A stretch of 44,919 nucleotides of DNA, taken from positions 1 through 44,919 of IMG/VR virus record IMGVR_UViG_3300031227_000002; one strand, written 5' to 3'. Of the stretch, positions 1 to 7,167 are shown one piece after another (position 1 is the first letter of the stretch; the number at the start of each line of letters is the position of its first letter). The notes under the pieces are model-generated. The model was not told where the DNA came from and did not search any database. It saw only the letters and a program-made list of their open reading frames with translations. The stretch comes from a virus. Made by a program: the position numbers and the translations under genes.

Positions 1-101
1 TGGTATTATTTATAATACAACTGCAAATGTAGGAATAGGAACATCAACACCAAATGTTAAACTTGATGTTGTAGGTGGAGATATTAGATTTAATAATACA
101 T
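1..101. repeat. 101-bp terminal overlap (circular closure)
   Basis: Bases 1-101 are identical to 44819-44919. The repeat lies inside a coding frame that reads through from the right end into the left end without a break, so it is a circular closure or assembly overlap and not a separate biological repeat. A true direct terminal repeat of 101 bp cannot be excluded from sequence alone. Confidence 0.95.
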
Positions 102-508
102 GGAACTTAGAATTTACAGAAAAGAAACTGAACTTCTCATTAATAACAGGTGGTGCATTTAATGATTTTTATACATATCCCCAAATAATAGTTAATTCTT
201 CAAATAAAGCTCCTTTCTTACCTTCAAGATTTGGAATATTTAATGGTGTATTTAGTATTGACGATTCTGAATCAGATGTTTCAACCTTATCCTTTGTTGA
301 CACCATAGAAGGGGATTTATTAATTAGTGCCGCATCAATAGAAGTAAATAGTACAGCTTCAAATATGACAATCGAAGGTATAGATGATATAATATTAGAG
401 GCTGCTGTAACAATAAGTGATTTAACTGGAAGTTATGTTGGTGGCTCTGCTTATGTGTGTGTTACCGATGGAGGGAAATTATTTACAGCAGAAGGTGGTT
501 GTCCATGA
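1..508 (+). CDS. Secreted fibre-like protein, C-terminal part (gene spans the circle junction)
   Basis: This is the 3' part of the gene that starts at 44178; joined across the junction it encodes about 382 residues. The part seen here starts in a GIGTSTPNVKLDVVGG segment. That GIGTxxPxxxLDVxG pattern is common in fibre-like proteins of phages and DPANN archaea. It is followed by beta-rich, Asn/Ser/Thr-rich sequence and ends in a short Cys-containing tail (YVCVTDGGKLFTAEGGCP). The stop TGA at 506-508 overlaps the next start ATG at 505. No peptidase S74 chaperone domain is present. A role in virion or cell-surface attachment is inferred from the motif and from the neighbouring signal-peptide proteins. 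Confidence 0.85.
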   Translation, partial: GIIYNTTANVGIGTSTPNVKLDVVGGDIRFNNTWNLEFTEKKLNFSLITGGAFNDFYTYPQIIVNSSNKAPFLPSRFGIFNGVFSIDDSESDVSTLSFVDTIEGDLLISAASIEVNSTASNMTIEGIDDIILEAAVTISDLTGSYVGGSAYVCVTDGGKLFTAEGGCP

Positions 509-891
509 GAAAAATAATATTAATAATTATTATGCTTTTACTTATGATTATACCAGTTATGGGACTTGGATATAACACAGGAACTATTGTACACATAAAA
601 GTAATAGAAACTGATGAACAATTTATTTATCAATTAGATAAAAGTTTCTTTGGAAGAAAAGAAATTAGTATTGATAAAACATTAATTAAGGAAGATATTG
701 ATATTTTTAGAATTAATACCAAACTACGTCAAAAGAATAATTATGAAGACAAAAGAACAGAAATTGAAACATGGTATTGTAATTATAAAGACGAATATAA
801 AGAAAAGTGTTCACCAGTAAATGATAATAGAAGATGTTATTATACGGAAAAGAATTATTACTATTGTAGAGTGGGGTGGATTAAAATATGA
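505..891 (+). CDS. Small secreted or membrane-anchored Cys-rich protein
   Basis: A 128-residue protein starting MRKIILIIIMLLLMIIPVMG, a clear signal peptide or membrane anchor. The mature part is charged, and its last 35 residues are rich in Tyr and Cys (four Cys, in WYC, KC, RRCYY and YYC contexts), which suggests disulfide bonding outside the cell. The ATG at 505 overlaps the stop of the preceding gene (ATGA). A longer reading from 457 has no ribosome site and would put the signal peptide inside the protein, so 505 is preferred. It is the last of four consecutive exported proteins starting at 41268. No family was recognised. Confidence 0.8.
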   Translation: MRKIILIIIMLLLMIIPVMGLGYNTGTIVHIKVIETDEQFIYQLDKSFFGRKEISIDKTLIKEDIDIFRINTKLRQKNNYEDKRTEIETWYCNYKDEYKEKCSPVNDNRRCYYTEKNYYYCRVGWIKI

Positions 892-1142
892 ATTCCACAC
901 CTAAAGAGATTGAAGGGTTTATTAAAGAAGTAGGGTTATTAGATTTTATTATATCTGAACACTTTGCTAATCTGATTAAATTAAGAGAACCTGAAGAACA
1001 AAGGATATGTGAGTTGTATCTTAGTGAGATTAAAACATTGTGTTCAGATGAGTGTCATAGATTTTATCAACATGTTTATAAAAATATATTACAGATGAAT
1101 CAAAATTATGAGGTGAATGAAGATGAAAGAATTGTTAGATAA
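888..1142 (+). CDS. Hypothetical protein, 84 aa
   Basis: A soluble, mostly helical, acidic protein of 84 residues (starts MNSTPKEIEGF) with two Cys in the middle (TLCSDECHRF). Its ATG overlaps the upstream stop as ATGA, so translation is probably coupled to the exported protein before it. Its 3' end contains the AGGTGA ribosome site of the next gene and overlaps that gene by about 20 nt. No family was recognised; it lies between the exported cassette and the head-tail connector genes. Confidence 0.7.
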   Translation: MNSTPKEIEGFIKEVGLLDFIISEHFANLIKLREPEEQRICELYLSEIKTLCSDECHRFYQHVYKNILQMNQNYEVNEDERIVR

Positions 1143-1320
1143 GATACAAATAAAGTATGAGGAAATGATTGCTGAACGGGATAGTATTGCAAGAATATTA
1201 AATGAAGTTAAAGTACAACTTCAAGATAAGACAACACAATATAATGACCTTGAAGTAAAACATATAGAGTTGCAAAAAAGATGGGATGATATGAGTAAAT
1301 TAGTCAAACCAAAACTATAG
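1123..1320 (+). CDS. Small coiled-coil protein
   Basis: 65 residues (MKELLDKIQIKYEEMIAERD...), almost entirely a predicted coiled coil, with heptad-like Ile/Leu spacing through IARILNEVKVQLQDK. The start is placed at the ATG at 1123, six bases after AGGTGA (1111-1116). An in-frame ATG at 1117 touches the ribosome site and is less likely. Function unknown; its place in the late block suggests a small structural or assembly factor. Confidence 0.7.
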   Translation: MKELLDKIQIKYEEMIAERDSIARILNEVKVQLQDKTTQYNDLEVKHIELQKRWDDMSKLVKPKL

Positions 1321-1332
1321 AGGTGAATGAAG

Positions 1333-1647
1333 ATGTATGCATTGAACACAAAGAAAGGAACAACAATACAGAATGAAGATGTAGGTGAACTACAAGGAGG
1401 AATAGCTATACCAATAACAGATAAACAATCATTAATTGCAAAGCATTTGATTAATGTTGTAGTATTTGATAGAGTTGCTGGTGTCGTTAAACATAAAGAA
1501 GAACAAAAATTATATGGTATAAGTGAAGATACTATGCTTAAAGATAGTGATGAAGTAAAGAAGTACACTGAATTTGTAGCACAATATAAAAACTTAAAGA
1601 TTGCTGCAGATAAGTGGAAAGAATATAAGAAAGCATTAAAAAGGTGA
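1333..1647 (+). CDS. Hypothetical late protein, 104 aa
   Basis: A 104-residue protein beginning MYALNTKKGTTIQNEDVG. The N-terminal half looks beta-rich, with a hydrophobic strand pair (LINVVVFDRVAGVV). The C-terminal third is basic and helical (KKYTEFVAQYKNLKIAADKW). AGGTGA at 1321-1326 sets the ATG at 1333, six bases away; the in-frame ATG at 1327 abuts the ribosome site. Its TGA stop forms part of the AGGTGA site of the next gene. No family assigned; by position it could be a head-completion protein. Confidence 0.7.
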   Translation: MYALNTKKGTTIQNEDVGELQGGIAIPITDKQSLIAKHLINVVVFDRVAGVVKHKEEQKLYGISEDTMLKDSDEVKKYTEFVAQYKNLKIAADKWKEYKKALKR

Positions 1648-1652
1648 TACTT

Positions 1653-2000
1653 ATGACTAATCCAATAAATACAGATATTAAAGCTGACATAGGACAAGGA
1701 TACATTTCGATTGAAGGTACAACAACAACTGTAATTAATAGTTTAATTACAAGGGCAGCAAATAAGATTAATCTTATTACTGGTACAACAACGGGAACAT
1801 TACAAGATGTTGCTATTAGGAATTTGGCAGATGCTTATGCTATTACTCATGTTATGGCAGGACTTGGACCAGAGAGTGTAAACAATGATAAGTTTCTTGA
1901 TATGCGAATAGGTTTCATTAAAGAAACTAAGGATGCTTTAATCTCTGGAGGATACACACCAGACGGAGTTACAATTAAGTTTGAGTCAGCTAACGATTAA
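1653..2000 (+). CDS. Probable head-tail connector (adaptor) protein
   Basis: 115 residues (MTNPINTDIKADIGQGYISI...). The segment INSLITRAANKINLITGTTTG followed by a helix with ADAYAITHVMAG resembles small helical head-tail adaptors of the gp6/gp15 type, which form a ring below the portal. Size and position, just before the tail-completion genes, agree. AGGTGA overlaps the upstream stop, with ATG at 1653. The family assignment rests on general pattern and order, not on a diagnostic motif. Confidence 0.5.
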   Translation: MTNPINTDIKADIGQGYISIEGTTTTVINSLITRAANKINLITGTTTGTLQDVAIRNLADAYAITHVMAGLGPESVNNDKFLDMRIGFIKETKDALISGGYTPDGVTIKFESAND

Positions 2001-2038
2001 ACGAAAGATTTATATACTATCTTAAGAATATTTTTAGT
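2001..2038 (+). promoter_or_regulatory. Archaeal-type promoter (BRE/TATA) upstream of the tail genes
   Basis: ACGAAAGA followed by TTTATATA (2009-2016) matches the archaeal BRE plus TATA pattern. Transcription would start near 2038-2042, giving a leader of about 45 nt before the ATG at 2088. The leader holds a small hairpin, GATTG-AAG-CAATC (2046-2058). At 87 nt this gap is larger than the others in this otherwise packed stretch. Confidence 0.6.
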
Positions 2039-2087
2039 ATTGTACGATTGAAGCAATCAGTCGATACAAACCACAAGGTGATAAAAT

Positions 2088-2528
2088 ATGGCAGTATCTC
2101 TCACATCATTAAGGACTGATTCTTATACTACTATGTATAACCATTTACAAACAGGTACTTACGCACTTACTACTAATAATATACATCCTCATTATAATGA
2201 CAAACAATTTAAAGAAGAAGGATTACCACAAGTTATAATTCTAGTTAATACTGTTAGAGAGAAACAAACCATTGGTAGAGATAATCATTTGTGGAATGCA
2301 ATGGTTACTTATTCTATTGTAGTATATCATAATTCTGCAGCAAGTGCAAGAACATTAGCTGATGATGTTGTTAATAAAATAATAACAGGTAAAGCAGTAT
2401 TCTATGCTGTTGGTTTAAAGAATCTTCAATGGGAAGAAGATGATTATGAAGTTCAATATTATGGTGCTAATAAATCAATGCATAAGTATACAATAGATTT
2501 ATCCTTTAGAAAGATGGGTGTTCAATAA
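2088..2528 (+). CDS. Probable tail completion / tail terminator protein
   Basis: 146 residues (MAVSLTSLRTDSYTTMYNHL...). An N-terminal helix is followed by alternating strands (QVIILVN, MVTYSIVVYH, EVQYYGA, KYTIDLSFRKMG), the layout of tail terminator/minor tail proteins that cap the tail tube. Size and place, between the connector and the HK97 gp10-like gene, fit that role. AAGGTGAT lies eight bases before the ATG. Its TAA stop shares a base with the ATG of the next gene (TAATG). Confidence 0.55.
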   Translation: MAVSLTSLRTDSYTTMYNHLQTGTYALTTNNIHPHYNDKQFKEEGLPQVIILVNTVREKQTIGRDNHLWNAMVTYSIVVYHNSAASARTLADDVVNKIITGKAVFYAVGLKNLQWEEDDYEVQYYGANKSMHKYTIDLSFRKMGVQ

Positions 2529-3016
2529 TGGTACAAATAAGGATTGCCACAACTGGTTTAGGTGAATTAAGGGCATTTATTGGTAGAACAAGAATGGTTG
2601 CAAAAACATTTAAAAATAAAACACCAAGAATATTATCAGCTGCAATGTTAAAGAAAGCAAGAATGAATGTTGCTAAAGCTGGATTTGAATCACCAACAGG
2701 TACATTAGAAAGAAGCATAATTAGAACACATTTAACAACTACAAAGAATAGAAGTACATATGTTGTTGGTACAGATGCACAACATGCACAAGCATGGGAA
2801 CTAGGATTTAAACCACATTGGATAGGACTAGGTGCAATAAGTTCAGATGGTTCTCCTGCTTGGACAAGAATGAGGGCATTTGAAACAGCAAATAGAGTAT
2901 TTGTAGGAACAGGTCATTTAGCAAGGTCAGGTATTCATTTTATGACTAGGGCTTTTGGTGAAGTTAATAGAATGGCTGATAAAGAAATTATTAAAACTGC
3001 AAATTTAATCAGGTAG
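2528..3016 (+). CDS. HK97 gp10-like tail component
   Basis: 162 residues. Basic helical segments (PRILSAAMLKKARMNVAKAG) precede SPTGTLERSI and then HAQAWELGFKPHWIG. That series matches the HK97 gp10-like family: a conserved 'SGnLrrSI' region followed by 'YAplvEfGt.ph'. Members join head and tail. The ATG overlaps the upstream stop. The neighbours (tail completion upstream, tube downstream) are those usual in siphovirus-type modules. Confidence 0.65.
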   Translation: MVQIRIATTGLGELRAFIGRTRMVAKTFKNKTPRILSAAMLKKARMNVAKAGFESPTGTLERSIIRTHLTTTKNRSTYVVGTDAQHAQAWELGFKPHWIGLGAISSDGSPAWTRMRAFETANRVFVGTGHLARSGIHFMTRAFGEVNRMADKEIIKTANLIR

Positions 3017-3052
3017 CTGAAGCACACTTTATTAAAAATAAAGGTGATAAAC

Positions 3053-3193
3053 ATGAAAAGAATTGTAAAAATTGGAAGGAAGATACAAAGCGTTGATAAG
3101 ATACGTGAAGTTACTGATGGAAGTGTTGATGTGGAAGAAGGTAAAGTTACAAAATCAAAACAAAAGGTGAATAAGAATGGCACAAGAAGATAG
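3053..3193 (+). CDS. Small basic protein, 46 aa
   Basis: 46 residues (MKRIVKIGRKIQSVDKIREV...), Lys/Arg-rich and ending GTRR. AAGGTGAT six to eight bases upstream of the ATG supports real translation. Its last 17 bases overlap the start of the tail tube gene in another frame, and its body carries that gene's AGGTGA. Function unknown; it may be a translation-coupled mini-protein. Confidence 0.55.
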   Translation: MKRIVKIGRKIQSVDKIREVTDGSVDVEEGKVTKSKQKVNKNGTRR

Positions 3194-3848
3194 TTTCCAG
3201 GGTGAAGATGTTATTATAACATTTGAGAAAGAGGATTCTGGTTCAATAAATAATTTTGAAGCTAGAATTACTAATATGAATTTAACAGGTGGAACAGCTG
3301 AAGTAGATACCATTAGAACATTTGGTGGTAATTCTATACAGGTACCAAAACCAACAAGTGATTATGAAGTGAAGATTGAATATGTTACAAGAGATAGTTT
3401 ATTTAGATTCATGCAATTTAGCAATGATTCATCTGGTAATTTTGTAGCAGGTACAGAGTATAGAAGTGGTGATGAATCAAATGCTAAACGATTTAGAATA
3501 ATTATTTGGTTTATAGGTGGTAATAATGCAGGAACAGCACAAAGTGGAACAGTGATTGTGCCTCTTAAAGTTGGTGAATTGATGAGATATATCTTTAAAG
3601 ATTGTTTCGCAATTACAAATGAAGAAGATTTTTCAGCAGATGAATTTATGAAAGGAACATTAACCTTTAAGACATCTCCTACAGATGAAGTTGGTAAAGG
3701 GAATGTATTTACTGAATGGACAAGTGCAGAAACCACAACAGCATTAACTGTCTTAAATACTACAGCACATAAAGGACTAATGACTTGGAATACAACTACA
3801 CCAGCTTGGACACCAGGAACAACATCTACTAGATATAGGGTGGACTAA
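3177..3848 (+). CDS. Probable major tail tube protein
   Basis: 223 residues (MAQEDSFQGEDVIITFEKED...). Beta-rich, with Ig-like C-terminal sequence full of Thr (TSAETTTALTVLNTTAHKG). Size, beta content and place directly after the gp10-like gene and before the tail chaperones match the major tail (tube) protein. ITNMNLTGGTAEVDTIRTFGG resembles the tube-protein core, where the protein states a modified field and its axis. AGGTGA lies six bases before the ATG. Assigned by order and architecture. Confidence 0.6.
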   Translation: MAQEDSFQGEDVIITFEKEDSGSINNFEARITNMNLTGGTAEVDTIRTFGGNSIQVPKPTSDYEVKIEYVTRDSLFRFMQFSNDSSGNFVAGTEYRSGDESNAKRFRIIIWFIGGNNAGTAQSGTVIVPLKVGELMRYIFKDCFAITNEEDFSADEFMKGTLTFKTSPTDEVGKGNVFTEWTSAETTTALTVLNTTAHKGLMTWNTTTPAWTPGTTSTRYRVD

Positions 3849-3849
3849 G

Positions 3850-4002
3850 ATGGGAGCAGGAGATGTAGTTGTCTATGGACCAACAACTCCAGATAAGTTA
3901 GATGCACTTATGACTGGAGGAGGAACAGTAGTGGCTGATGATATCTCTATGGCTTCATACGCAAATGGGATGGTAGTGGTACTTGTCATAAAGGCAGCTT
4001 AA
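3850..4002 (+). CDS. Small hydrophobic virion-region protein, 50 aa
   Basis: 50 residues starting MGAGDVVVYGPTTPDKLDAL, with a Gly-rich middle and a hydrophobic C-terminal strand (MVVVLVIKAA). Start ATG two bases after the tail tube stop; the upstream AGGGTGG is a partial ribosome site. The reading frame ends in TAA at the edge of a repeated intergenic element (4001-4096). Composition is less Asn/Lys-rich than in neighbours. Function unknown; beta-strand character and position allow a tail-surface or tube-associated role. Confidence 0.6.
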   Translation: MGAGDVVVYGPTTPDKLDALMTGGGTVVADDISMASYANGMVVVLVIKAA

Positions 4003-4096
4003 AATAAGACGATATAAAGGACTTTTATTTTTTTCCTTATCCTTTTACCTTTTTTTATTTTTAATCGCTTATATCGGCTTATATCGGGCTAGAATC
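4001..4096 (+). repeat. Intergenic element, copy 1 (stem AAAATAA/TTATTTT, T-rich tract, GGCTTATAT box)
   Basis: AAAATAA (4001-4007) can pair with TTATTTT (4025-4031) across a 17-nt loop that begins GACG. A T-rich tract with TACCTTTTTTT and the box GGCTTATATCGGGCTAGAA (from 4076) follow. The same parts in the same order and nearly the same spacing recur at 15664-15757. The T-rich tract after the tail tube operon suggests transcription termination on the + strand; the trailing conserved box is not explained by that. Confidence 0.65.
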
Positions 4097-4159
4097 GAAA
4101 GATAAACGGATAATTAAGGAGTAAATTACAGGAAATTAAGAAAAACGGAATTGAAGGAA

Positions 4160-4564
4160 ATGAAGACGCAAAATGAAAGATGGATATTCGTGCATGGTTA
4201 TTTGAAGAATATGGTGCGAAATTTAATATCAACAGTAAGTTATGCAGGGATGAGTTTATACAAACCTATTGAAGATGTAAGTGAAATCAAATCAACTTCT
4301 TTAAGAGAGATATACAAATGTTTTCAAACAAGTTATACTAAATGGTATAATAAACATGATGACAGAAAAGAAGTAATAAAAGAAGTTGAAGACTTTATGA
4401 AGATTGGATTCACAATTGCTAATCATGATTGGGTTTATCAACAGTTAGCAATTGAATTATATAATACCATTGGTAAATCATATGTAAAGAATGTGTTGGG
4501 TATGCATAATCCAATAGAAATAAATCCAATGAGATTGAAGATAGAGGTGAATGAAAGTGGCTAA
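4160..4564 (+). CDS. Hypothetical late protein, paralogue of the 39899 gene
   Basis: 134 residues (MKTQNERWIFVHGYLKNMV...). It shares a spaced pattern with the 39899-40285 product: [RW/F]-x-F-x-x-G-x-LK-x-M near the start, then KW-x-NKHD in the middle and DW-[VI]-Y-x-x-L near the end. Both lie just after an operon break and are about 130 aa, so they look like an internal duplication. No AGGTGA precedes it; GAAGGAA lies just upstream. The first reading possible is a TTG at 4151, but the ATG at 4160 is preferred. Function unknown. Confidence 0.65.
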   Translation: MKTQNERWIFVHGYLKNMVRNLISTVSYAGMSLYKPIEDVSEIKSTSLREIYKCFQTSYTKWYNKHDDRKEVIKEVEDFMKIGFTIANHDWVYQQLAIELYNTIGKSYVKNVLGMHNPIEINPMRLKIEVNESG

Positions 4565-5534
4565 ACTAAAGTATTTGAGTTGTTGTTTTAATTTAAATGA
4601 AGGTATGAAAGCAGCACTACAAGAGATACCAAGACGTGGTGGTTATTACAATTGGATACATTTATTCAAAGGTTCAATTAAACCATTTAAATATGTAGAA
4701 AACTTTGAAGACTATGATGTTGTATCTGTTAATATGTCACCAATGGACCAACATCTAATTAAAAGGGTAAGAGATAAAATACCAAAGAGTTCATCAACAC
4801 TATTAGTATTGAATAATGATTATGTAACAGAGTGTTGGAGTAATTGGAGTCAACATCCATATAATTATATTGACTTACAAGATAAAGGTGATTGTGTATT
4901 TGGTACAGAAAAACACCAAACATCTTGTATGAAAGAAGGTGCTTACACTATACCTCATCCACATTGGATAGAGGGATATAAGAAGTACAAACCAGATTAT
5001 GATAACGATGATATGGATGTAGCTGCATTATATCATTGGTGGCATCCTAAAACATATCACATGTCTTTAATATTTGATAAACTTAAAAAGAAGTTTCCAA
5101 AGTTATATACAAAACTATATGCTTTTCAACCAGGAACAAGTAAAGATAGTTGGTTAAGAACAGAGTTTGATGAGATTAAACCAATGATGCAATATCCTGA
5201 TTTTATTAATGATGTAACAAAGAATAGATTCATGTTTGATAATTGTCCTTATCATACTTATGGTAGAGCATCTGTAGACAATGCAGCATTTGGTTTACCA
5301 TCTGTTGGAACAAATAGAGTTGATAGTATGAGAAGATGTTTTCCATTTACAACACATGACCCATATGATGCTAAAGGTATTGTGGAATCAATGACAAAAC
5401 TAATAGAAGATAAAGAGTTTACACAAAAGGTTAATGACTTTGCAAGAGATGCATGTGAGTATTACAATTATAAAAATTCAGAAGATAGATATATGGAGAT
5501 GATAGAAAGTACACGTGATAGGTTAAAGAAATAG
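4557..5534 (+). CDS. GT-B type glycosyltransferase
   Basis: About 325 residues. The C-terminal part has YHTYGRASVDNAAFGLPSVG, matching the nucleotide-sugar binding region of GT4-like enzymes (usual form: E-A-x-A-x-G-x-P-V), with Asp in the usual Glu place. The N-terminal domain is more divergent. The start is probably the GTG at 4557, which follows AGGTGA (4545-4550) by six bases; an in-frame ATG at 4551 touches the ribosome site. It overlaps the upstream gene and is followed by a methyltransferase. It may glycosylate virion or host surface components; the donor and acceptor cannot be told. Confidence 0.75.
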   Translation: MAKLKYLSCCFNLNEGMKAALQEIPRRGGYYNWIHLFKGSIKPFKYVENFEDYDVVSVNMSPMDQHLIKRVRDKIPKSSSTLLVLNNDYVTECWSNWSQHPYNYIDLQDKGDCVFGTEKHQTSCMKEGAYTIPHPHWIEGYKKYKPDYDNDDMDVAALYHWWHPKTYHMSLIFDKLKKKFPKLYTKLYAFQPGTSKDSWLRTEFDEIKPMMQYPDFINDVTKNRFMFDNCPYHTYGRASVDNAAFGLPSVGTNRVDSMRRCFPFTTHDPYDAKGIVESMTKLIEDKEFTQKVNDFARDACEYYNYKNSEDRYMEMIESTRDRLKK

Positions 5535-5545
5535 AGGTGAATGAG

Positions 5546-6208
5546 ATGAGTGAAAAAGCAGACAGAGTTGTAAAAGAAATGAAAGAAATGGGTTGGGAAG
5601 ATATATATGATAATGAAGCAATGAAGATTGAAACATATAATAAGAAATCAAGACTCAAATATTATACACAAGTTTGGTCAGCTAAATGGATAGATGAAAA
5701 TGATATTGTACTTGATGTTGGTTGTGGTAATGGTGAACTATGTGGTTATGCAGAAGATAAAGGTTGTAAAAGAGTGGTTGCTTATGATGTTTCACAGGAA
5801 GCATTAAACAAAGCAAAAGAATATACTAATCCAAAGATAGTTGAATTCATTAAAGGATATGCAGAGAAGTTACCATTTGAAGATAAAACATTCACAGTAG
5901 TTACTTGTAACCAAGTATTAGAACATCTTAAAGATGATGACTTAGTAATAGGTGAGATGTTAAGGGTATTGAAAAAGAATGGTAAATTAATTATAACAGT
6001 TCCAATAGGTAATGAATTAGATGGTAAAGATAACAATTCAAAACATCTTAATAAATATGATTATAATAATGTATTAAGAAAGTTTCAAGTATTAGGTGAT
6101 GACTTTACAATTTCAATGATACCAAAGTTTAAAGATAAGAATGTTCAAGGTGTACATAAATTAACGAATAGAATTAATTGTTTTGGTATAGTACATAACA
6201 AAAGGTAG
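5546..6208 (+). CDS. Class I SAM-dependent methyltransferase (Methyltransf_11-like)
   Basis: 220 residues. Motif I is VLDVGCGNG (residues 55-63), the acidic motif II region is AYDVSQEALNKAKEY, and motif IV/post-IV is TCNQVLEHLKDDDLVIGEMLRV, all typical of the small-molecule or lipid/sugar methyltransferase group. Not a DNA methyltransferase: no NPPY or SPPY is present. AGGTGA precedes the ATG by five bases. With the glycosyltransferase upstream it suggests a modified-sugar pathway acting on virion proteins or host glycans. Confidence 0.85.
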   Translation: MSEKADRVVKEMKEMGWEDIYDNEAMKIETYNKKSRLKYYTQVWSAKWIDENDIVLDVGCGNGELCGYAEDKGCKRVVAYDVSQEALNKAKEYTNPKIVEFIKGYAEKLPFEDKTFTVVTCNQVLEHLKDDDLVIGEMLRVLKKNGKLIITVPIGNELDGKDNNSKHLNKYDYNNVLRKFQVLGDDFTISMIPKFKDKNVQGVHKLTNRINCFGIVHNKR

Positions 6209-6223
6209 TTAAAGGTGAATGAA

Positions 6224-6619
6224 ATGGATGAAGAACAAAATATGAAAGATAGGGTGGATGAGATAACAACTACATCGTTTACAATTAGTGGTTGTCCTAT
6301 AAAGACCTATAAGGAGTTTATAGAATTTTGTAAACATAATGCACAGGTAACAAAGATATTTCATGTTGCTGGTAGAAGAGAGATAAAGCATGAAGAGTGT
6401 TATTCAATTGGTTTGGGTATTTTGTTACAAGCAGTAAAAACAGATGCCAAGAATCAAATGTTATTTGATAGAGTTGTTGGTTTAGAGAATCAATTTAATG
6501 AAGTAATAGCAACCACAGAGAAACCAAAGAGAACAGGATTTGGTAACGCACCTACTAAAGAAAGAGTTGTTACTATAAAGGATGATAAGAATAAGGATGA
6601 GGTGAAGAAAGATGAGTAA
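6224..6619 (+). CDS. Hypothetical tail-module protein, 131 aa
   Basis: 131 residues (MDEEQNMKDRVDEITTTSFT...). A helical domain (YKEFIEFCKHNAQVTKIFHV; YSIGLGILLQAVKTDAKNQM) is followed by a charged disordered tail ending DEVKKDE. AGGTGA at 6213-6218 sets the ATG at 6224. The 3' end overlaps the next gene by 8 nt and carries its ribosome site. By position, before the tail chaperones, it may belong to tail assembly; no family recognised. Confidence 0.6.
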   Translation: MDEEQNMKDRVDEITTTSFTISGCPIKTYKEFIEFCKHNAQVTKIFHVAGRREIKHEECYSIGLGILLQAVKTDAKNQMLFDRVVGLENQFNEVIATTEKPKRTGFGNAPTKERVVTIKDDKNKDEVKKDE

Positions 6620-6932
6620 GATTGGTAGATTTTTAGGAAACAGTGAAGAGTATAAAACAATAATAGATGATAAAGAAGTAATCATTAAGATAACTCCACT
6701 AAAAGTTAAGGATAGTGAGAAGTTAAAAACAGAGATAGGATTAAAAGAATTAATGGCTGATTTCTTTAAAACATCAGGACATGAAGTAACAGTAGAAGAT
6801 ATACAGAATATGTCTATGAAAGACTACAATGAAATGTTGGAAGTCTTTTGGAAAGTAAATGGTGTTGCTGAAGAAGTTAAAAATGCTAAAGAAAAATTCA
6901 TTGCTGACCAGAGTAAACAAATTAGTAAGTGA
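6612..6932 (+). CDS. Tail assembly chaperone, gpG-like
   Basis: 106 residues (MSKIGRFLGNSEEYKTIIDD...). A short beta-rich N-terminus with IKITPLKVKDSEKLK leads to a helical body, the layout of gpG-type tail chaperones. It sits two frames before the tape measure gene and is overlapped by a second reading frame (6859-7167), as gpG/gpGT pairs are. GAGGTGA lies six bases before the ATG. The chaperone coats the tape measure protein during tail assembly. Assigned by position, size and the overlap. Confidence 0.65.
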   Translation: MSKIGRFLGNSEEYKTIIDDKEVIIKITPLKVKDSEKLKTEIGLKELMADFFKTSGHEVTVEDIQNMSMKDYNEMLEVFWKVNGVAEEVKNAKEKFIADQSKQISK

Positions 6933-7167
6933 AGATAAAAAACCAACAGGTAGTACATTATCAACTACCGTTGATTCTTTTTATTTTCTCATGACTAAGC
7001 CGTTTTCAATGAGTTACCAAGAAATATTAGAAATGCCTATTTGTGCTGTTAACGAACTTATGAAAAAACATAAAGAAGTTGTTAATGCAAGTAAAGAAGA
7101 AAGGGATAATAATAAAAACAAACGGAAATTAAAAGGATTAAAAGGGTTGAAGAAAAATGGTGTCTGA
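6859..7167 (+). CDS. Tail chaperone extension (gpT-like), probably made by frameshift
   Basis: This open frame lies +1 (equivalently -2) relative to 6612-6932 and has no ribosome site of its own; the ATG at 6859 is probably not a start. Past the upstream TGA it encodes SEDKKPTGSTLSTTVDSFYF and then MTKPFSMSYQEILEMPICAV. That YxEILxMP-type segment is typical of gpT-like tail chaperone ends. A-runs at 6879-6883 and 6892-6896 (GAAAAAT) would allow tRNA re-pairing for +1 or -2 slippage. The stop overlaps the tape measure ATG at 7157. Confidence 0.6.
   Translation: MVLLKKLKMLKKNSLLTRVNKLVSEDKKPTGSTLSTTVDSFYFLMTKPFSMSYQEILEMPICAVNELMKKHKEVVNASKEERDNNKNKRKLKGLKGLKKNGV

Noticed and set aside
457-504. 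Upstream extension of the 505 gene
   Set aside because: It overlaps the fibre-like gene by many codons, has no ribosome site, and would bury the signal peptide.
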